Source: Lyophyllum atratum
Lineage: Eukaryota; Basidiomycota; Agaricomycetes; Agaricales; Lyophyllaceae
Reading direction: 5' to 3'
NCBI GenBank assembly: GCA_014905825.1
Contig: JACGCN010000075.1
Span: 62,001 to 126,000 of the forward strand
Length of the DNA: 64,000 nt
In this document: positions 33,596-45,068 of the stretch, one piece after another
Numbering within the stretch: position 1 is the first letter of the stretch
Layout of the letters: each line of letters opens with the position of its first letter
The notes under the pieces: generated by a model
What the model saw: the letters and a program-made list of their open reading frames with translations, nothing else
What the model was told of the DNA's origin: nothing
The model's database searches: none
Made by a program: the position numbers and the translations under genes

Positions 33596-34864
33596 TTAGA
33601 CGTGTGCGGGGGGTGACGGAATGATTGAATATTGTCTACCACGAGGGTAGGTCCCTCCTAGGACAATCAAACGTTGGTCCGCCACAAATCTAGGCATACT
33701 GTTGGTAAAGAAATTGTGAGCATGGATGGCCGCATCCGGTATGTAAAAGCATCGGTGAATTATAGTGATTGTCAAGGTGAATGAGGTGGAGGCATGGTTG
33801 TCAATCCTTCCCAGGATAAGTGACACCTGGGGCGTGAGGGAGAGGGTACGGAGGCTGAGTGGGAATAGAGTCACCGTTATACGGTTTAGATTTGTAAGGG
33901 ATGACGCGGACTCAAGGATAGGAGAGATCGCGCGAAGATAATCACAACTGAAGCTGATACCCCTCAGTCGTTCATGGGTGCTAACGTCTATAGGCAGAGG
34001 ACCTGTAGTGTACATCATGAACGTGTCAATAAAATAGGGCAGATGTAAAAAGCGTATCAGATACCACTGACGTTTATCTCCGCTAACTTCAAGTTTCCAT
34101 TCTTCCAACTCCGCCCGTGCGAGGTCGAGAATTATTTGACAATGCGTGTAGTTCTCGCCTGGATATTGTAGGTGGGTGTCGAGTTTGTGGAGCGTATGGA
34201 TGGCTAAGGGGGATGAAGGCTCCCGGAGCAATAAATGGAGTCCTGGCGTCAATGGCGAAGCACTGATGGAGAGCGTAGATATGCCCTGTGTTTTGGCAAG
34301 GCCCTGAGCCAAGGTGGGCGTGGAACCCGAACTGATGCTTATCCGAGTCAAGGTTAGACTTTCGATGCAGAGCGGGTAGTGGAATATCTCCAGTGGGATT
34401 TCGCGGATGCCTTCTAGTTCTAGAGTACTGAGCACGGGCTGCCGCATCTGCCTCAGTACGACATCTGCTATTTCATCGTCGACCCATCCCCATGATCCGC
34501 CCCCATCGATCTCGAATTTCAGGGATCTGAGGCTCGGCAGATCAGGTAAACATTTCATCTTGAAACTGTTTTCGATCCTTGTATCGGTTTGTGTAGTTGG
34601 AATGATGAGCCGGAGGGTTCTGACGTAGTCTGCGAGGTATGGGTTTTTGTGGAAGTGCTGGAACGGGGTGCAAGTTTCCAGAAATCCGGGATCCCTCAAA
34701 TCGATAGTGAGCGCTCGGTAGAGCGTTCTGTGGGCAGTAAGTCGGAACCGACGTGAAACAGCGGTGCATGTCCAGATGTCGGCTTCCGGGTCGTCAGGCT
34801 CTGCTTTTGAGTCGTATAAGTGATCCACGATATTTTCGACAATCTCCAGGCTGAGTGATTCCAT
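33596..34864 (-). CDS. F-box-like protein, intact single-exon gene
   Basis: Encodes 422 residues from the ATG at 34864 (MESLSLEIVENIVDHLYDS). The open frame extends 22 codons upstream to 34930, but the inner Met matches where other family members begin. The first 60 residues fit an F-box-like helix set (LSLEIVENIVDHL ... TCTAVSRRFRLTAHRTLYRAL). The rest alternates Leu-rich strands (LRSLKFEI, LSTLELEGI, ESLTLTRISI), as in agaric F-box proteins with degenerate repeats. The C-terminus NSMPRFVADQRLIVLGG resembles the end of the broken F-box gene at 8-9.3 kb. Such proteins usually recruit targets to SCF ubiquitin ligases; the substrate cannot be guessed. It faces paralogue 4 tail to tail. Confidence 0.75.
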   Translation of the reverse strand: MESLSLEIVENIVDHLYDSKAEPDDPEADIWTCTAVSRRFRLTAHRTLYRALTIDLRDPGFLETCTPFQHFHKNPYLADYVRTLRLIIPTTQTDTRIENSFKMKCLPDLPSLRSLKFEIDGGGSWGWVDDEIADVVLRQMRQPVLSTLELEGIREIPLEIFHYPLCIESLTLTRISISSGSTPTLAQGLAKTQGISTLSISASPLTPGLHLLLREPSSPLAIHTLHKLDTHLQYPGENYTHCQIILDLARAELEEWKLEVSGDKRQWYLIRFLHLPYFIDTFMMYTTGPLPIDVSTHERLRGISFSCDYLRAISPILESASSLTNLNRITVTLFPLSLRTLSLTPQVSLILGRIDNHASTSFTLTITIIHRCFYIPDAAIHAHNFFTNSMPRFVADQRLIVLGGTYPRGRQYSIIPSPPAHV

Positions 34865-36116
34865 AGTGTTCACGATATCGGAGGGGAGATACCCTGCCGT
34901 AGTAGTAAGTAGCAGTCGTAGTCTGTACATTCAGTGATCAACCTCCGCAAGAGGCGCGTCTCCGATCAAAATTCCCACCTGAGCCGCCATTCGCACGGTT
35001 GTGTGCAGACGCGAGTTGAGGATTCAGAATGGTTGTAAAATGTGTGTGTGTCCAGTTTACTTGTCTCGCCCCTAAAGTGGAATTGCTCTGCACCCGGACC
35101 ATCGTCGACTACCAAACAGATAGAGATCTTTTGCGTCGTACCAGCATAGGGATAATCTGGTGATAATGCCTGTCACTGACTGGGTGGGTAAAGGTCTCCA
35201 CACCATTGATCTTGTATAAGGTTGTGCCTCTACTTCCTGTTGTCTGATCCTCACATAGGCGTCTAGTCTATTCAATAAACTCATATTTCCATCAGTCCTG
35301 AAGTGGCTAAATAAACCAACCTCCCGTGCACATTCGCGTCCCGGCGTGAGTGTGCGATGGATGACATTGCCCATGTGGAGGCACGATGGCGGTCCATTCA
35401 ATTATGCTTGTCTCAGATCAGGTTGCCGCTGTGGGCTACACGAAGATTTCAAAGTACTGGGAAGGACAGAGTGATGAATATACCACGAGGATGCGTTCCA
35501 TTCCTTCTGAAGATCAAGATTTTTAAGCCTCGAGCAACCGGAGAAGTATCCCTTTCTCTACCTCTTGAGTCATTTCAATACTTCTGGCTTAAGCCGTTGA
35601 GTTCTGTGGCTTTTACCGTTGTTGACAAGGGATGGTCCATCGCGGAGGCGTCGATACGAATGTAAGTCCCCTCTGTTTTTTTACGCGTTTTGAAGCCATA
35701 GAACACTCAGACTGTGGGTACAAAGTTTCCTGCAACGTCCGCATGTATATTGCGGGCAGATGCGAAAGTCGGGATCAGAGACCTAGTTAGTTGCACTACT
35801 GAGTCATGGACGCTCGCATGTATTTCGGGGACTGCAGTAAATAGTCAGGAGATTGTGTAAGCACTTGGCCAATAGCATATATTACATCTATGGTGCTCGA
35901 CACGTGGTTTTTTAATCAGGGCGAATATATGTATGAGATCTGCCTGCATGCGCACTTTGACGGAAAGATGTAACTGAGCACACGTTGTCCGTGCGTTTTT
36001 ACATCGTGTTCATCGGATCTTGGATTTTCGGAAACGAGGATGGTACATTAAACATTGGTTCGTGTGATGCAAAGTCAACGTTCCGACCCCCCTCACACCT
36101 ATCCTTCCTCTTACCG
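34865..36116. other. Intergenic, one palindrome, no supported gene
   Basis: A 26-bp-type palindrome lies at 35329-35354. ORFs at 35072-35401 and 35357-35665 share no family features. Probably contains divergent promoters for the F-box gene and the 1328-residue gene. Confidence 0.5.
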
Positions 36117-39100
36117 ATGCCTCCAGTCCCGGACTCAGCTCTCAGGTATGTCCTGTCGGAAATCCCGCGGTGTCAAATACTGAATGCGCTACTCCAAACT
36201 CAGTTCGTCTGATGAGAGCGACAGCTTCGATGAGCTGTTCGACTCGGATGGAGAGTCTAATGATATTCTCTACGAAGTTGGAGAAGTACCAGAAGCACTC
36301 CACACAGACGATCCCCTCAATCAAGACGAGTTCTTGACACACGTGCACCTACAGCAGGCAAATTCCATCCGGAATTCCTTCAAGGAAAAGTTCAAAGAAA
36401 TGCCCGTTCGCCCAATCAAGCTCAGCGAACTTCGCCGCCGCTACGAGCACCAGGAGCACCCGAAGTCTATCAGATCACTTGGTCAGCGACACAAAATTGT
36501 GCTTGACGACGAGTCCATCTTCCCAAGCAATGCCGACAATCTCTTCTGGAAGAGCACAAATCACTTCTTAGATTTTAGAATGATCGTCTCTACGTCAATG
36601 GGTCTTGACGCCCTCATTCCTGGAGGTCCGAACCACAACTGGAGTTTTACGTTCACGGTTTCTTCAGCGTACCGCGTGTGGCGCACCAATTACGGAAAAC
36701 TCGGGTTCGATCCAAATGGTCGAATGCTCCATATAGGTCGGTGCCAGCAAGAGGATGTATGGATTGCATTTGCCCCACTCGCTTTCGTCCTTGGGACACT
36801 CACAGAAGAAGATCCTGCTCCTGATCCAAAGGCCAATACACGTGTAGCATCGACCCGTGTCCGCCAGTGGCTCGCCTTCGTGTGCAGTATTTTCCACGAG
36901 ATGGGTCTTGAAGATATCTATTGTGATGACCCTTACCCTGATGTCACCAATGATGTATCAATGGCAAAGACCTGTAACATACCGTAAGTCACCACAATTT
37001 CAAGTTGTTGGGACTTCTTGGCTAATGTATTTGTGCAATTCCATAGGAGACATAGGGATTTCGAGCTTAACATGGCCCAGGTCAAACAGTTTCATGAACT
37101 CATCCAGTCCAACTATGTGGACTACTTCGACGAGGCACCCACGTCCTGGAAAAAGGATTCATTCTTCAGGAAGCACAGGCCGATATCCATCACAGCTCGT
37201 TACGGACAAAATCAGCCGATGGAACTAAACAATCCCGAGGTTGGAACGAACTGGAACAAAGACAGGGACTTCTCCAAGATTCGAAGCATCTCGTTCGCTA
37301 TCGCGACTGACATTTGGTGAGCAACCGGATACTTTATTTTCCTCTGTTTTAGTCGCTGACACTGTTTTTAGCTGCATCAAAATTGAACGTTGGGATGTCA
37401 TCGATGCCGCGACAATTGTGGCAGACAATCGGAATATCTACGACTCGGCTCACCAAGAGACTCGTGTTCGTGTTGAGGACTTGGAGGCGCTTCCACAGTT
37501 GGACGAGTACGGAAATCCAATCCTGATCTACAACGATGCAGGCGAGCGCATCTCACGCAGGAAGCCTATCATCCGGTGCCGTCAAGGCGAAAAACCTGTT
37601 CCGTGCGGGTTATTAATCAATCTTGAAGACCTCCATGAACTCTTCGAATCCCCGATGAGCGATATAGACATGGACGATGAACCAGATGCGTCCAAAATAA
37701 AGTACTACATCTATCCCCAGGCTTTCCTGCAGAAGCATGGTCATTACCAGGCTCACGGATTAATCTCCCCCTTCCAAACCGTCCTCGCCGATATAAACAC
37801 ACGTCTACGTATACCCGAACAACAAATTCCAGCCGAAGACGACACCAGTGACTTGTTCCACAACGCAGATCCGCTAACCGGGGTCTCCAGTCAGGCGTAC
37901 AATGAGGCGATGCATCGAATTCGCCATAGGGCTGGTTTACATGATGTTCAACTCGGACGCATAACTGCTGCGGCCGCAGGGACTCATGCGGAAACCAAGA
38001 AGGGAAAGGGGACAGCTGAGAAGTGCTTCCAGAAGTGCGATCCAGACCTTCCGCATCAGAGATTCGCTAAGAAAATCGACACGCCCGGCATTAAGCGCGA
38101 GTTGCGGATGGAAAATGTATATTGTCTTGACCTTTTAGCGATGCCGGTGACGCACAGGAAGGGAAGGTGAGCCATTTTATGACAGAAGTCATCATGTCTC
38201 CACCGGATTTAATATCACCCTCAGAGTCATTTACGATACAGTGATCACCACTCTAGCGAAGGCATGGACTACGCCAAGCATTGTATCGCTCATACGGCCC
38301 CACATCACTGTATTCCGGGAAGACGTAAGTTCTTTTCCAAGTAGAGATATTGCATAGTCTAATATTCGACTCTCTAGTGCTTTCCGAATTTATATAAGTG
38401 GGTAAGCTACCCAATAACGCTGCTGTTGGAGTCATTTTGGAAAGAAATCGAGGAACGACACCGCGCATTGAAACCCGTCTCACCTTACACTCAAGAGCTG
38501 GTGTGCATGTTGGAGAGGTCGCTCAACTTCTGCCAAACCGGAGCGGGTAAGGTTATCGTCAGAGGTCTGATGGAGGAGGCTGGATTAGCTCTGGGGCTTC
38601 TCACAGACGGAATGCCAATGCTATGGTCAGGAGTAAATCTCACCCGATTCGACTGTCCTTCCATCATTGCCGACAGATGGCCGACACAGCGTAGGACCAA
38701 CAAACCTGCGATAGCGTCTAAGCGTTCCATGGTGATAAATTACGGTGAGCAGCACGCTGAGGTGAGCCAGAATAGCTTCTTGTATTTTACCTAGACTACA
38801 GTTACGTCGGGTCGTAAGTGTTGCAGCGACTGACTTGCACGTAGTCACATGCATCTGCATGTTGCGACACTTACGACATGTCGTAACTGTAGATAGAGGT
38901 TTGCTTCAGGTCATAATTGCACACTTACGTCGAGGCGCAGGTGTGCTGAAGTCACTCCTTGTTGCATTCTTGGATCCGATGAAACACCTGAACTATATAC
39001 TGATTTTGACGAACAGGTTTACCAGGCCAGATTTTTCATTGAACACACACTCGTCACCATGCCTTCAGACTTGTATCAAAGCTTTAAAGATGACACCATG

Positions 39101-40645
39101 CGGCGCTGCCTCATCATCGCGCGACTTTCGATGGAAAGCTACGTTGGTGAAACCAAGACAATGGTCGTAGAGGGCATTACACAGGATTTGCAGCCCTTGA
39201 TCACCGGAGGAGACGTCATAGAGGTCGGAAAGGCGGAAGCTAGAGCCAAAAGGCTGAAGAAATGGGCCTCCAACGCGAATCCGTTCTCGTCAGAACCGAA
39301 TATTTCCAGCTTATTGTTGTTGGCTCTTATCCCTGATGGGAACGGCGGTCTTGCTAGCCTTCCTGAAGCCTCTCCTCCCCGGATGGCGCTTTCTAGGTTT
39401 GTCTCCGACATCTATGACATGTGCAAGGAGCAGGAACCGCGGCCAAAGATTGTAGCGCCTCTGATCAAGCAAGGTTCAGCTCACACCATCATCACAATGG
39501 CCATCCGGTACATTCACCATCTTTTGCCGCGCTCCGATCTGGACAAGACGACAAAGTCCATTTTTGTACGCGTCATCCAGGATTTAAAGGTTAATACTGT
39601 TCCCTGGCAACTTCCGGTCACCGGGAGACCAGGCGCAACGTCCACCAAGCCGACCCACATGTCCTGGGTGAATTTGGGCCTCGCTGACAGTGGAAGTAAT
39701 GCAGGACTACTTATCGCTGGCAGCCAAGGTGCAGAATCCAGCGCCATCCAGGCGGCTGTATCCGCCCATGCTGTGGACACGCAGGCCGCATACAATATCC
39801 TCGCTCTAAAATGGAGCGAATCCAAGCACGTTTTCACACGTACATCGCTCCCTACCGAGTGGAGCGTCAGCCACGCTAAAGAAAATCATGGATATGTCCG
39901 AGAGACCTATGAATTCGTACAGATGGCTTACGATGGTACCATTCCGATCCATGGCCTTGCTATGTTGATGGCGCAGGTCATGGCCCTCCTCGCTCCGAAC
40001 GTCTTTTCAGACAATATCAACCAGATCCCCATGCACCTGAACACCGAGAGCACTTCCAACGAGATCACACAGGCAGTCAAGTCGTCTCCTTGGACGAGCA
40101 AAGGAGGCAATCGTAAAGGCTGCAGTGAGCCTGGACCTTATATTACCATGGTCTCCACTTTTATCATTGCCATCTTTGATGTTCGGTCGCCTCTGCGGAA
40201 GCACATGGCAGCACATCATGAGGGCCTGGGGGACAAGTGGGCGAAGAAACATAGTGCGTCTAACCTCCTATGTGGCAATAATCGTTCTGACCATATAACC
40301 GAAGGTGCCAAAGGCATAATGCCATACAATCTTGTTCGGCTCGGCCTCGCCACCGCCCACAGCAACCAAATATTCAAAGCTGCAAAATTTGGTTCTGCCT
40401 ACAAGCTCATCAGTGACGCCGAAGTTTTGAAGCTCCATACAGAACTGAAGGCAAAAATGACTTCTGGCAATCGTTACGGCCCCTACAATGCGTTGTTGCA
40501 GTTGGTGGGTCCTGAGGCGGCCAACGATATAGCAGAACGCGGTGAATGTCCGTGCAGGCCGCTGGGACTTCAGACATTGCGTCACCCCATATCCTCAGAT
40601 GACGAGGCACCCGCAGCACCTGCGCGCAAACGGGTGCGGAGGTGA
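36117..40645 (+). CDS. Large uncharacterised protein (1328 residues)
   Basis: Seven exons keep frame: 36117-36145, 36204-36983, 37047-37316, 37372-38166, 38225-38324, 38378-38761 and 39017-40645. The start MPPVPDSALSSSDESDS is Ser/Asp-rich. I do not recognise a named domain. Visible blocks include a hydrophobic, possibly catalytic or binding part NYGKLGFDPNGRMLHIGRC (about residue 185), an Arg-rich segment RRKPIIRCRQGEKPVPCG, and a C-terminal half with helical repeats. The end APARKRVRR is a likely nuclear signal. The boundary before the last exon (HAE|VYQARFFIEHTLV) resembles the site where the ParB-like paralogues have theirs (KE|VTRWFSPMVDHVL). Its intron there is again the only long one and again holds palindromes. 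That hints at a common ancestry or common insertion history, not at a proven homology. Confidence 0.7.
38762..39016. repeat. Palindrome-bearing long intron of the 1328-residue gene
   Basis: 255-bp intron, while the other five introns are 53-63 bp. Palindromes lie at 38797-38824, 38864-38892 and 38920-38945. The first two are also inverted copies of one another (CTACAGTTACG ... CGTAACTGTAG), so the whole 96-bp stretch can fold as one long hairpin. Confidence 0.88.
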
Positions 40646-41455
40646 GCTGCAAAGGCGGTGCTGGCCACTACATATCGTAAAGGAACTTCTTATAAGCTAG
40701 CACGACACGGCTGTACTGATTCGACTAGTCCTTCATGCAATTTTTCGGGTTATTGAAACAGTTGATCTTCATTTCGCGGTCGGCTTTAGTGGCCAATATC
40801 AAGAGCACACTTGCACCTAGGCGCGAATGTGAAACGTTTGAACCCTTAACGACTGCCATCCCACGCGTCATGCTAGCAATCAAAGCCAAGTTTTCAAAAC
40901 ACTAAATGCACCAGCAACGAAACTGGTTGGCACCTCCAAGTTTTGTGATAAATAAAGATAAAAATAAAAAGGCATCAAAATAATCCGACGACCGTGCGCC
41001 ACAGGCCGTCCATGCTTTGAAGGGAAAACCATACAAGGGCATAGACAACAGGTGCGGGCATCGTCAAATCCAAGTCAGGTTTTGGATTCTATGACCTCCT
41101 GGAAATGGGTTTTGGACATGTCGTTCCAGTGGCTTCCTGTAAATATCTAGATATTACGAGCAGGCGCCACAGTTACAGTGAGGAGGCAATCGAGCCGCGG
41201 GTTCTACTACCATCCGTCTGTTAGGTCACTGATCCTCATTGTGTGATTTAGTGAGCTTGAGCGCTAATAAACGCCCAGAACAACTGAAAAACCTTGTGCT
41301 AGAAATATAACACGGAATGTGTGCGCTGCACGGGATCATTTGAGCTTCTTTGGTTTGTCATTTGTGATCTCATGACAGTACGAACTTCACACCGACTGAA
41401 TACGTATAATACTATCCCTGTTCTCTCTCCGTGGTGTCATACCGCTCCCTTTCTA
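40646..41455. other. Intergenic, one palindrome
   Basis: A 26-bp-type palindrome at 40806-40831, 160 bp after the stop of the large gene. The remainder is AT-richer and shows no coding features. Confidence 0.55.
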
Positions 41456-42096
41456 ATGAGTCCTCCCAAACATCTAACCACGGCTACTGAGAACGAGCCC
41501 CCTCCTAGGGTGGCATTTCCTCAAATAATCGAGCTTGCTGAGCCAGACAATGAAGACCGATGGCCCAACAGCGATCGCTACTGGATGGAAATGGCACCCT
41601 CCTTGCCCCCTCTTCATTCTTCCGGTGGGTTGACGTGATTTAACATGAAACCATACTTACAATCTACCAGGAGCAGACAGCCTTGGAACCCCAGTCCACC
41701 TTCTCGATGACAATGCGGAAATCCCCGCGCTCCTCTCGGTCGCATCCTCAACGCTTGCTGAGACCACTGAGGGTAAAGCGCCATCGAGAGTGGATTTATC
41801 TGGACCCTGCAAGCGGATGGTAGTACAAAACTCAGCTCAGTTGCCCCCCCACTCTGCAGGTGAATTGAAACGATTTAACTCAACATGTACTGACAATACC
41901 CATGATCAGAAGACGATGTTGTCTTTACCAGCCCTCCCGATGACTTGAATTTGACGACGCCCGTCGCGGATGTCACTCTGCCTGTCTCGACCGCAGCCAC
42001 AACCCCTGTCCCCCACGTCCTTGGAGGGTCTCCACCGCTTTCCACGATGAAGCGAAGCACGAAGGGCCTGTGGTACACGGTTGGCCCTCAGTAAGA
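41456..42096 (+). CDS. Small uncharacterised protein, three exons
   Basis: A start MSPPKHLTTATENEPPP at 41456 and exons of about 41456-41624, 41671-41859 and 41911-42096 join through introns with clear GT and CAG ends into about 180 residues rich in Pro, Ser, Thr and acidic residues. It ends TMKRSTKGLWYTVGPQ. No domain is recognised and low complexity dominates. It could be a disordered regulatory protein or a chance model. Confidence 0.4.
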
Positions 42097-42974
42097 AAGA
42101 TCACTTTGATTTCGAGTGCCTTGTCGACCACCTTAGCATAGCGTGCGGCATGTCCGATGCCGGAGCCTCCCTACTAGAGGTAATCAATATCTGGATACCA
42201 AAGGACCTGCCATGTTTACAGTGAGCTTCGCCCCTTGTTCGTCGATTAAGACTAAAAGCGAAGCACTAGAATCTAGATGATGAGCAAGATATCGATGAAA
42301 TCCTGCTGAGCACTGCTTCGCCTTGCAGTGTTGTATCAGTAGTCCGAAACGATTGTATCCACTACTAAATTGGATGACTATTACATTAAATAGATAAGGC
42401 TGATGACGAAGTGGTAGGACTGCCTTTTCGGCCAGGCCACTTAACCCGCTCTCTGTATCCTGCGTCTGTCTAAGAACTTATATTCATATGTCTATCTTCG
42501 TACTCTTATCCAGTCCTCAAATGTTCAAAATCCAATCCAAGACTTGATTCACTTTAACGCTGATAAGTACCCGTTTTGACTCAGTTTCGTGACTAGGTAT
42601 TGAATTACCCAATAAAACCTTTTCTCGATGGGGCTCGCACATGTAATACTGTCTGCATTCCATCCTAGCTGGGGCTCATGGACAATGATGGAAATTTCTC
42701 CTTCGCCGCTCAAATTGACTCGCTATTTGCACACTCGCATCTAGACGTGAGTGTGTACATATGAGAAATTTAGTCACTCGCTCGTTACACATTCACTTCC
42801 CGATGCGAGTGTGCAACGAGACACCTGTAAGGTGTCCCAACATACAGGCTTCGTCTTACTGCTGGCACCACCCACTATATCCCAAGATATGTTCTTTCAA
42901 TATATTCTACCTTCCAAAGGAGAGCGTGTATTCTTCCGATGCGGTTAAGTAGGGACGAGTCTAATTGTCGGGAT
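42097..42974. other. Intergenic with two palindromes
   Basis: Palindromes of the 26-bp family at 42730-42755 and 42788-42813. ORFs spanning them are short and overlap the palindromes, so I do not support them. Confidence 0.6.
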
Positions 42975-43822
42975 TTATATAACGAGACGGTCGTGGTCAT
43001 CCATGATCATGGCATGCAATAAGCTAGTCAACCAGGACAATGAAATTTCCGGCCACCCATCAGGCCAATTGGAAGTCATTGAGAGCATGATCATATAGGA
43101 TGCGTCATCCACGCGAGTATTGGTGTAAGACTGGGGTGAGGAGTCGTCTGTTTGAAGGTGGACTAGTGCGCGCAAGCACAATCCTCCATCGGTGCTGCAT
43201 AGGCTAGATGGGAGATAGCCCGTAGTAGGGTCATCAGGTCGGGATTCAAGGATGACAGAGACCTTATGCTCAATGTTGGTCATAAGTGGGGGTAGGGTAG
43301 ACGGATGTCGCAGAGATGTCAGGATCATCACAAAATGGGATACACACACGCCGGAAGTGTGTTGGACGGAGGGTTCTTTGAGGCGGCATTGCAGGAATAT
43401 AATTAGAGCAAGCAGGCGCTCATATCTTCGGCACCATTGGCGCAAAACATAACCCACGGGTGAGGTAGGAAACTCGAGGTAGCATCTGGGGCGACCCGCT
43501 CTTAGGTGGGCTAGCACACACTTCCTGCTCTGAAAGTTTTAAAAAAGGAAATCGTCACACTTGTCAGCATCACAATACCACTATAGAACTTACGCATAGA
43601 GCTTTTGTGTGGCAGAGCGTACACCACAGGATGTCCGACAGCTGCACATCAACGCTGCACATGTCGCAATGGAGAGGACGGTTCAGCTGACAATTATCGG
43701 CATCAGCAAAGCCTTCACTTTCTTTCACTGATTGGGGAAATACTCACATATCCTATCAGTGTATCGCTGTCGACGGCAGATGGATTTTCGGTGAGGTACT
43801 GGACAGTCCGAAGGCCGGGCAT
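42975..43822 (-). CDS. Small cysteine-pair protein, three exons
   Basis: Exons 43822-43748, 43686-43594 and 43529-42975 join in frame to 240 residues beginning MPGLRTVQYLTENPSAVDSD. The second exon encodes CDMCSVDVQLSDILWCTLC, two CxxC pairs 13 residues apart, as in a treble-clef or RING-like zinc knuckle, followed by HTKALC. The third exon has a hydrophobic helix (LLALIIFLQC) and no recognised domain. It is convergent with the small gene ending at 42096. The model is supported by phase and splice sites only. Confidence 0.5.
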
Positions 43823-44088
43823 CGAGTAGCTCGATTCACGTTGAGAGCGAAGTCGCTGGGAAAAGTCGCTTGATCGAATGTTATCACTGGGGGACGATCT
43901 TGCGCGGTTGAGCAAAAAAGTGTAATGATATGAGACCTATGTAAAGTCAGAGAGTTCGAAGAACAGGTGATAATATGTGCACGGGAACTAGAATGTAGAT
44001 ACTACAAACAAAGAATGCAGAAGGTACATAGTCCAATAGTTATAGCTTTAACGAAGTCTTTCCTCTCCCTCAATCGCATTGAACCAAA

Positions 44089-45068
44089 ATGCCACCAACA
44101 CGTATCCCAGGATCCCCGAAACAACCCAGCGAACTCGAGAAATGGTTGAAAGCGTCAAAAACGGGTCCACGTGTCAAGTTAGCCTGCACTATTCTCAAAT
44201 CACAAAGGAAGCTCACGGACCAGGAGATATTGCTAATGGCAAGGTTCGAATGCCACATAAAAAAACAGAATCTCATGCTTTTGATACAGGTGCCGAAGCA
44301 ATACTGTGCTGCTTGTAAAAAAGCCAACCATCCTGCGCGCGCACGATGGTGCAGCGCATGCAAAACGGCATCCTACTGTGTGCGAGACACCGTTTGTAGG
44401 ACTGCAGCCGATCAAGTCTGATATTCTTTCTACAGGACGATACTTGTCAGGCGCAACACTGGCGTGTACACAGAGTCACCTGCAAGAAGAGCCGCAATCC
44501 GGACCCCACCCTCCTGGCACACGCTCTGACGCGATGGGACCAGATCTATGGGTTGGATACCGACAACATATACTCAGTGCTGGCAGGGTTACGAAGGGGC
44601 CAATCGAGGGCTGAGGTACAAGCCATTGTGTCGAGGACCGCGTTTCAAGTTCTTGTCACCTCGAAGACGCTTGGCAAGTCTCCCAAATCGCACAGAGATC
44701 TGAGGTTGATTCGGTGCGAGGTAGTGGACAGAGAGAGTCTTTTCTTACGGGGCGACCGTGATATACTGGCCGAGATGAACAAAACCAGCGACGACATCAT
44801 GAAGGAGGAGAATGGCAGCGCCGAGTTCGATGTCATCAACATCGCCAAAATTCTGATCTATATTGCTGACCCCCACCAGGACGACTTCCCCGGGACGGAC
44901 GATGTTATCACCCATACGTGTCACATGTTCAGCAAAACAGTTGGTCATGTGTCGGCAGCCGGAGAGAATACAATGTCCGGCGGTCTGCCCGTCAGTGTCA
45001 CGATCCAAGACGTGCAAATGCTATTCAAGGCACATTTGGACGATGAAGAGAACGGGCAAAAAAAGTAG
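44089..45068 (+). CDS. MYND-type zinc finger protein
   Basis: Two exons, 44089-44391 and 44436-45068, give 311 residues. The splice (GTTTGT donor, 44-bp intron) restores a full MYND finger. CAAC starts it at about residue 72, CSAC follows at about 88, then YC. The second exon adds DDTCQAQHWRVHRVTCKK, supplying the last Cys-His-Cys set. MYND fingers bind proline-containing motifs in partner proteins, often in chromatin regulators. The C-terminal 190 residues are a mixed alpha/beta region without SET residues that I can see, so it is not an obvious methyltransferase. Such MYND-only proteins are abundant in agarics. Without the splice the finger is cut and a stop follows, which favours this model. 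Confidence 0.78.

Noticed and set aside
44089..44421. Unspliced reading of the MYND gene first exon
   Set aside because: It cuts the zinc finger before its last Cys/His residues and hits a stop; the 44-bp intron model restores the finger and a 210-codon continuation.
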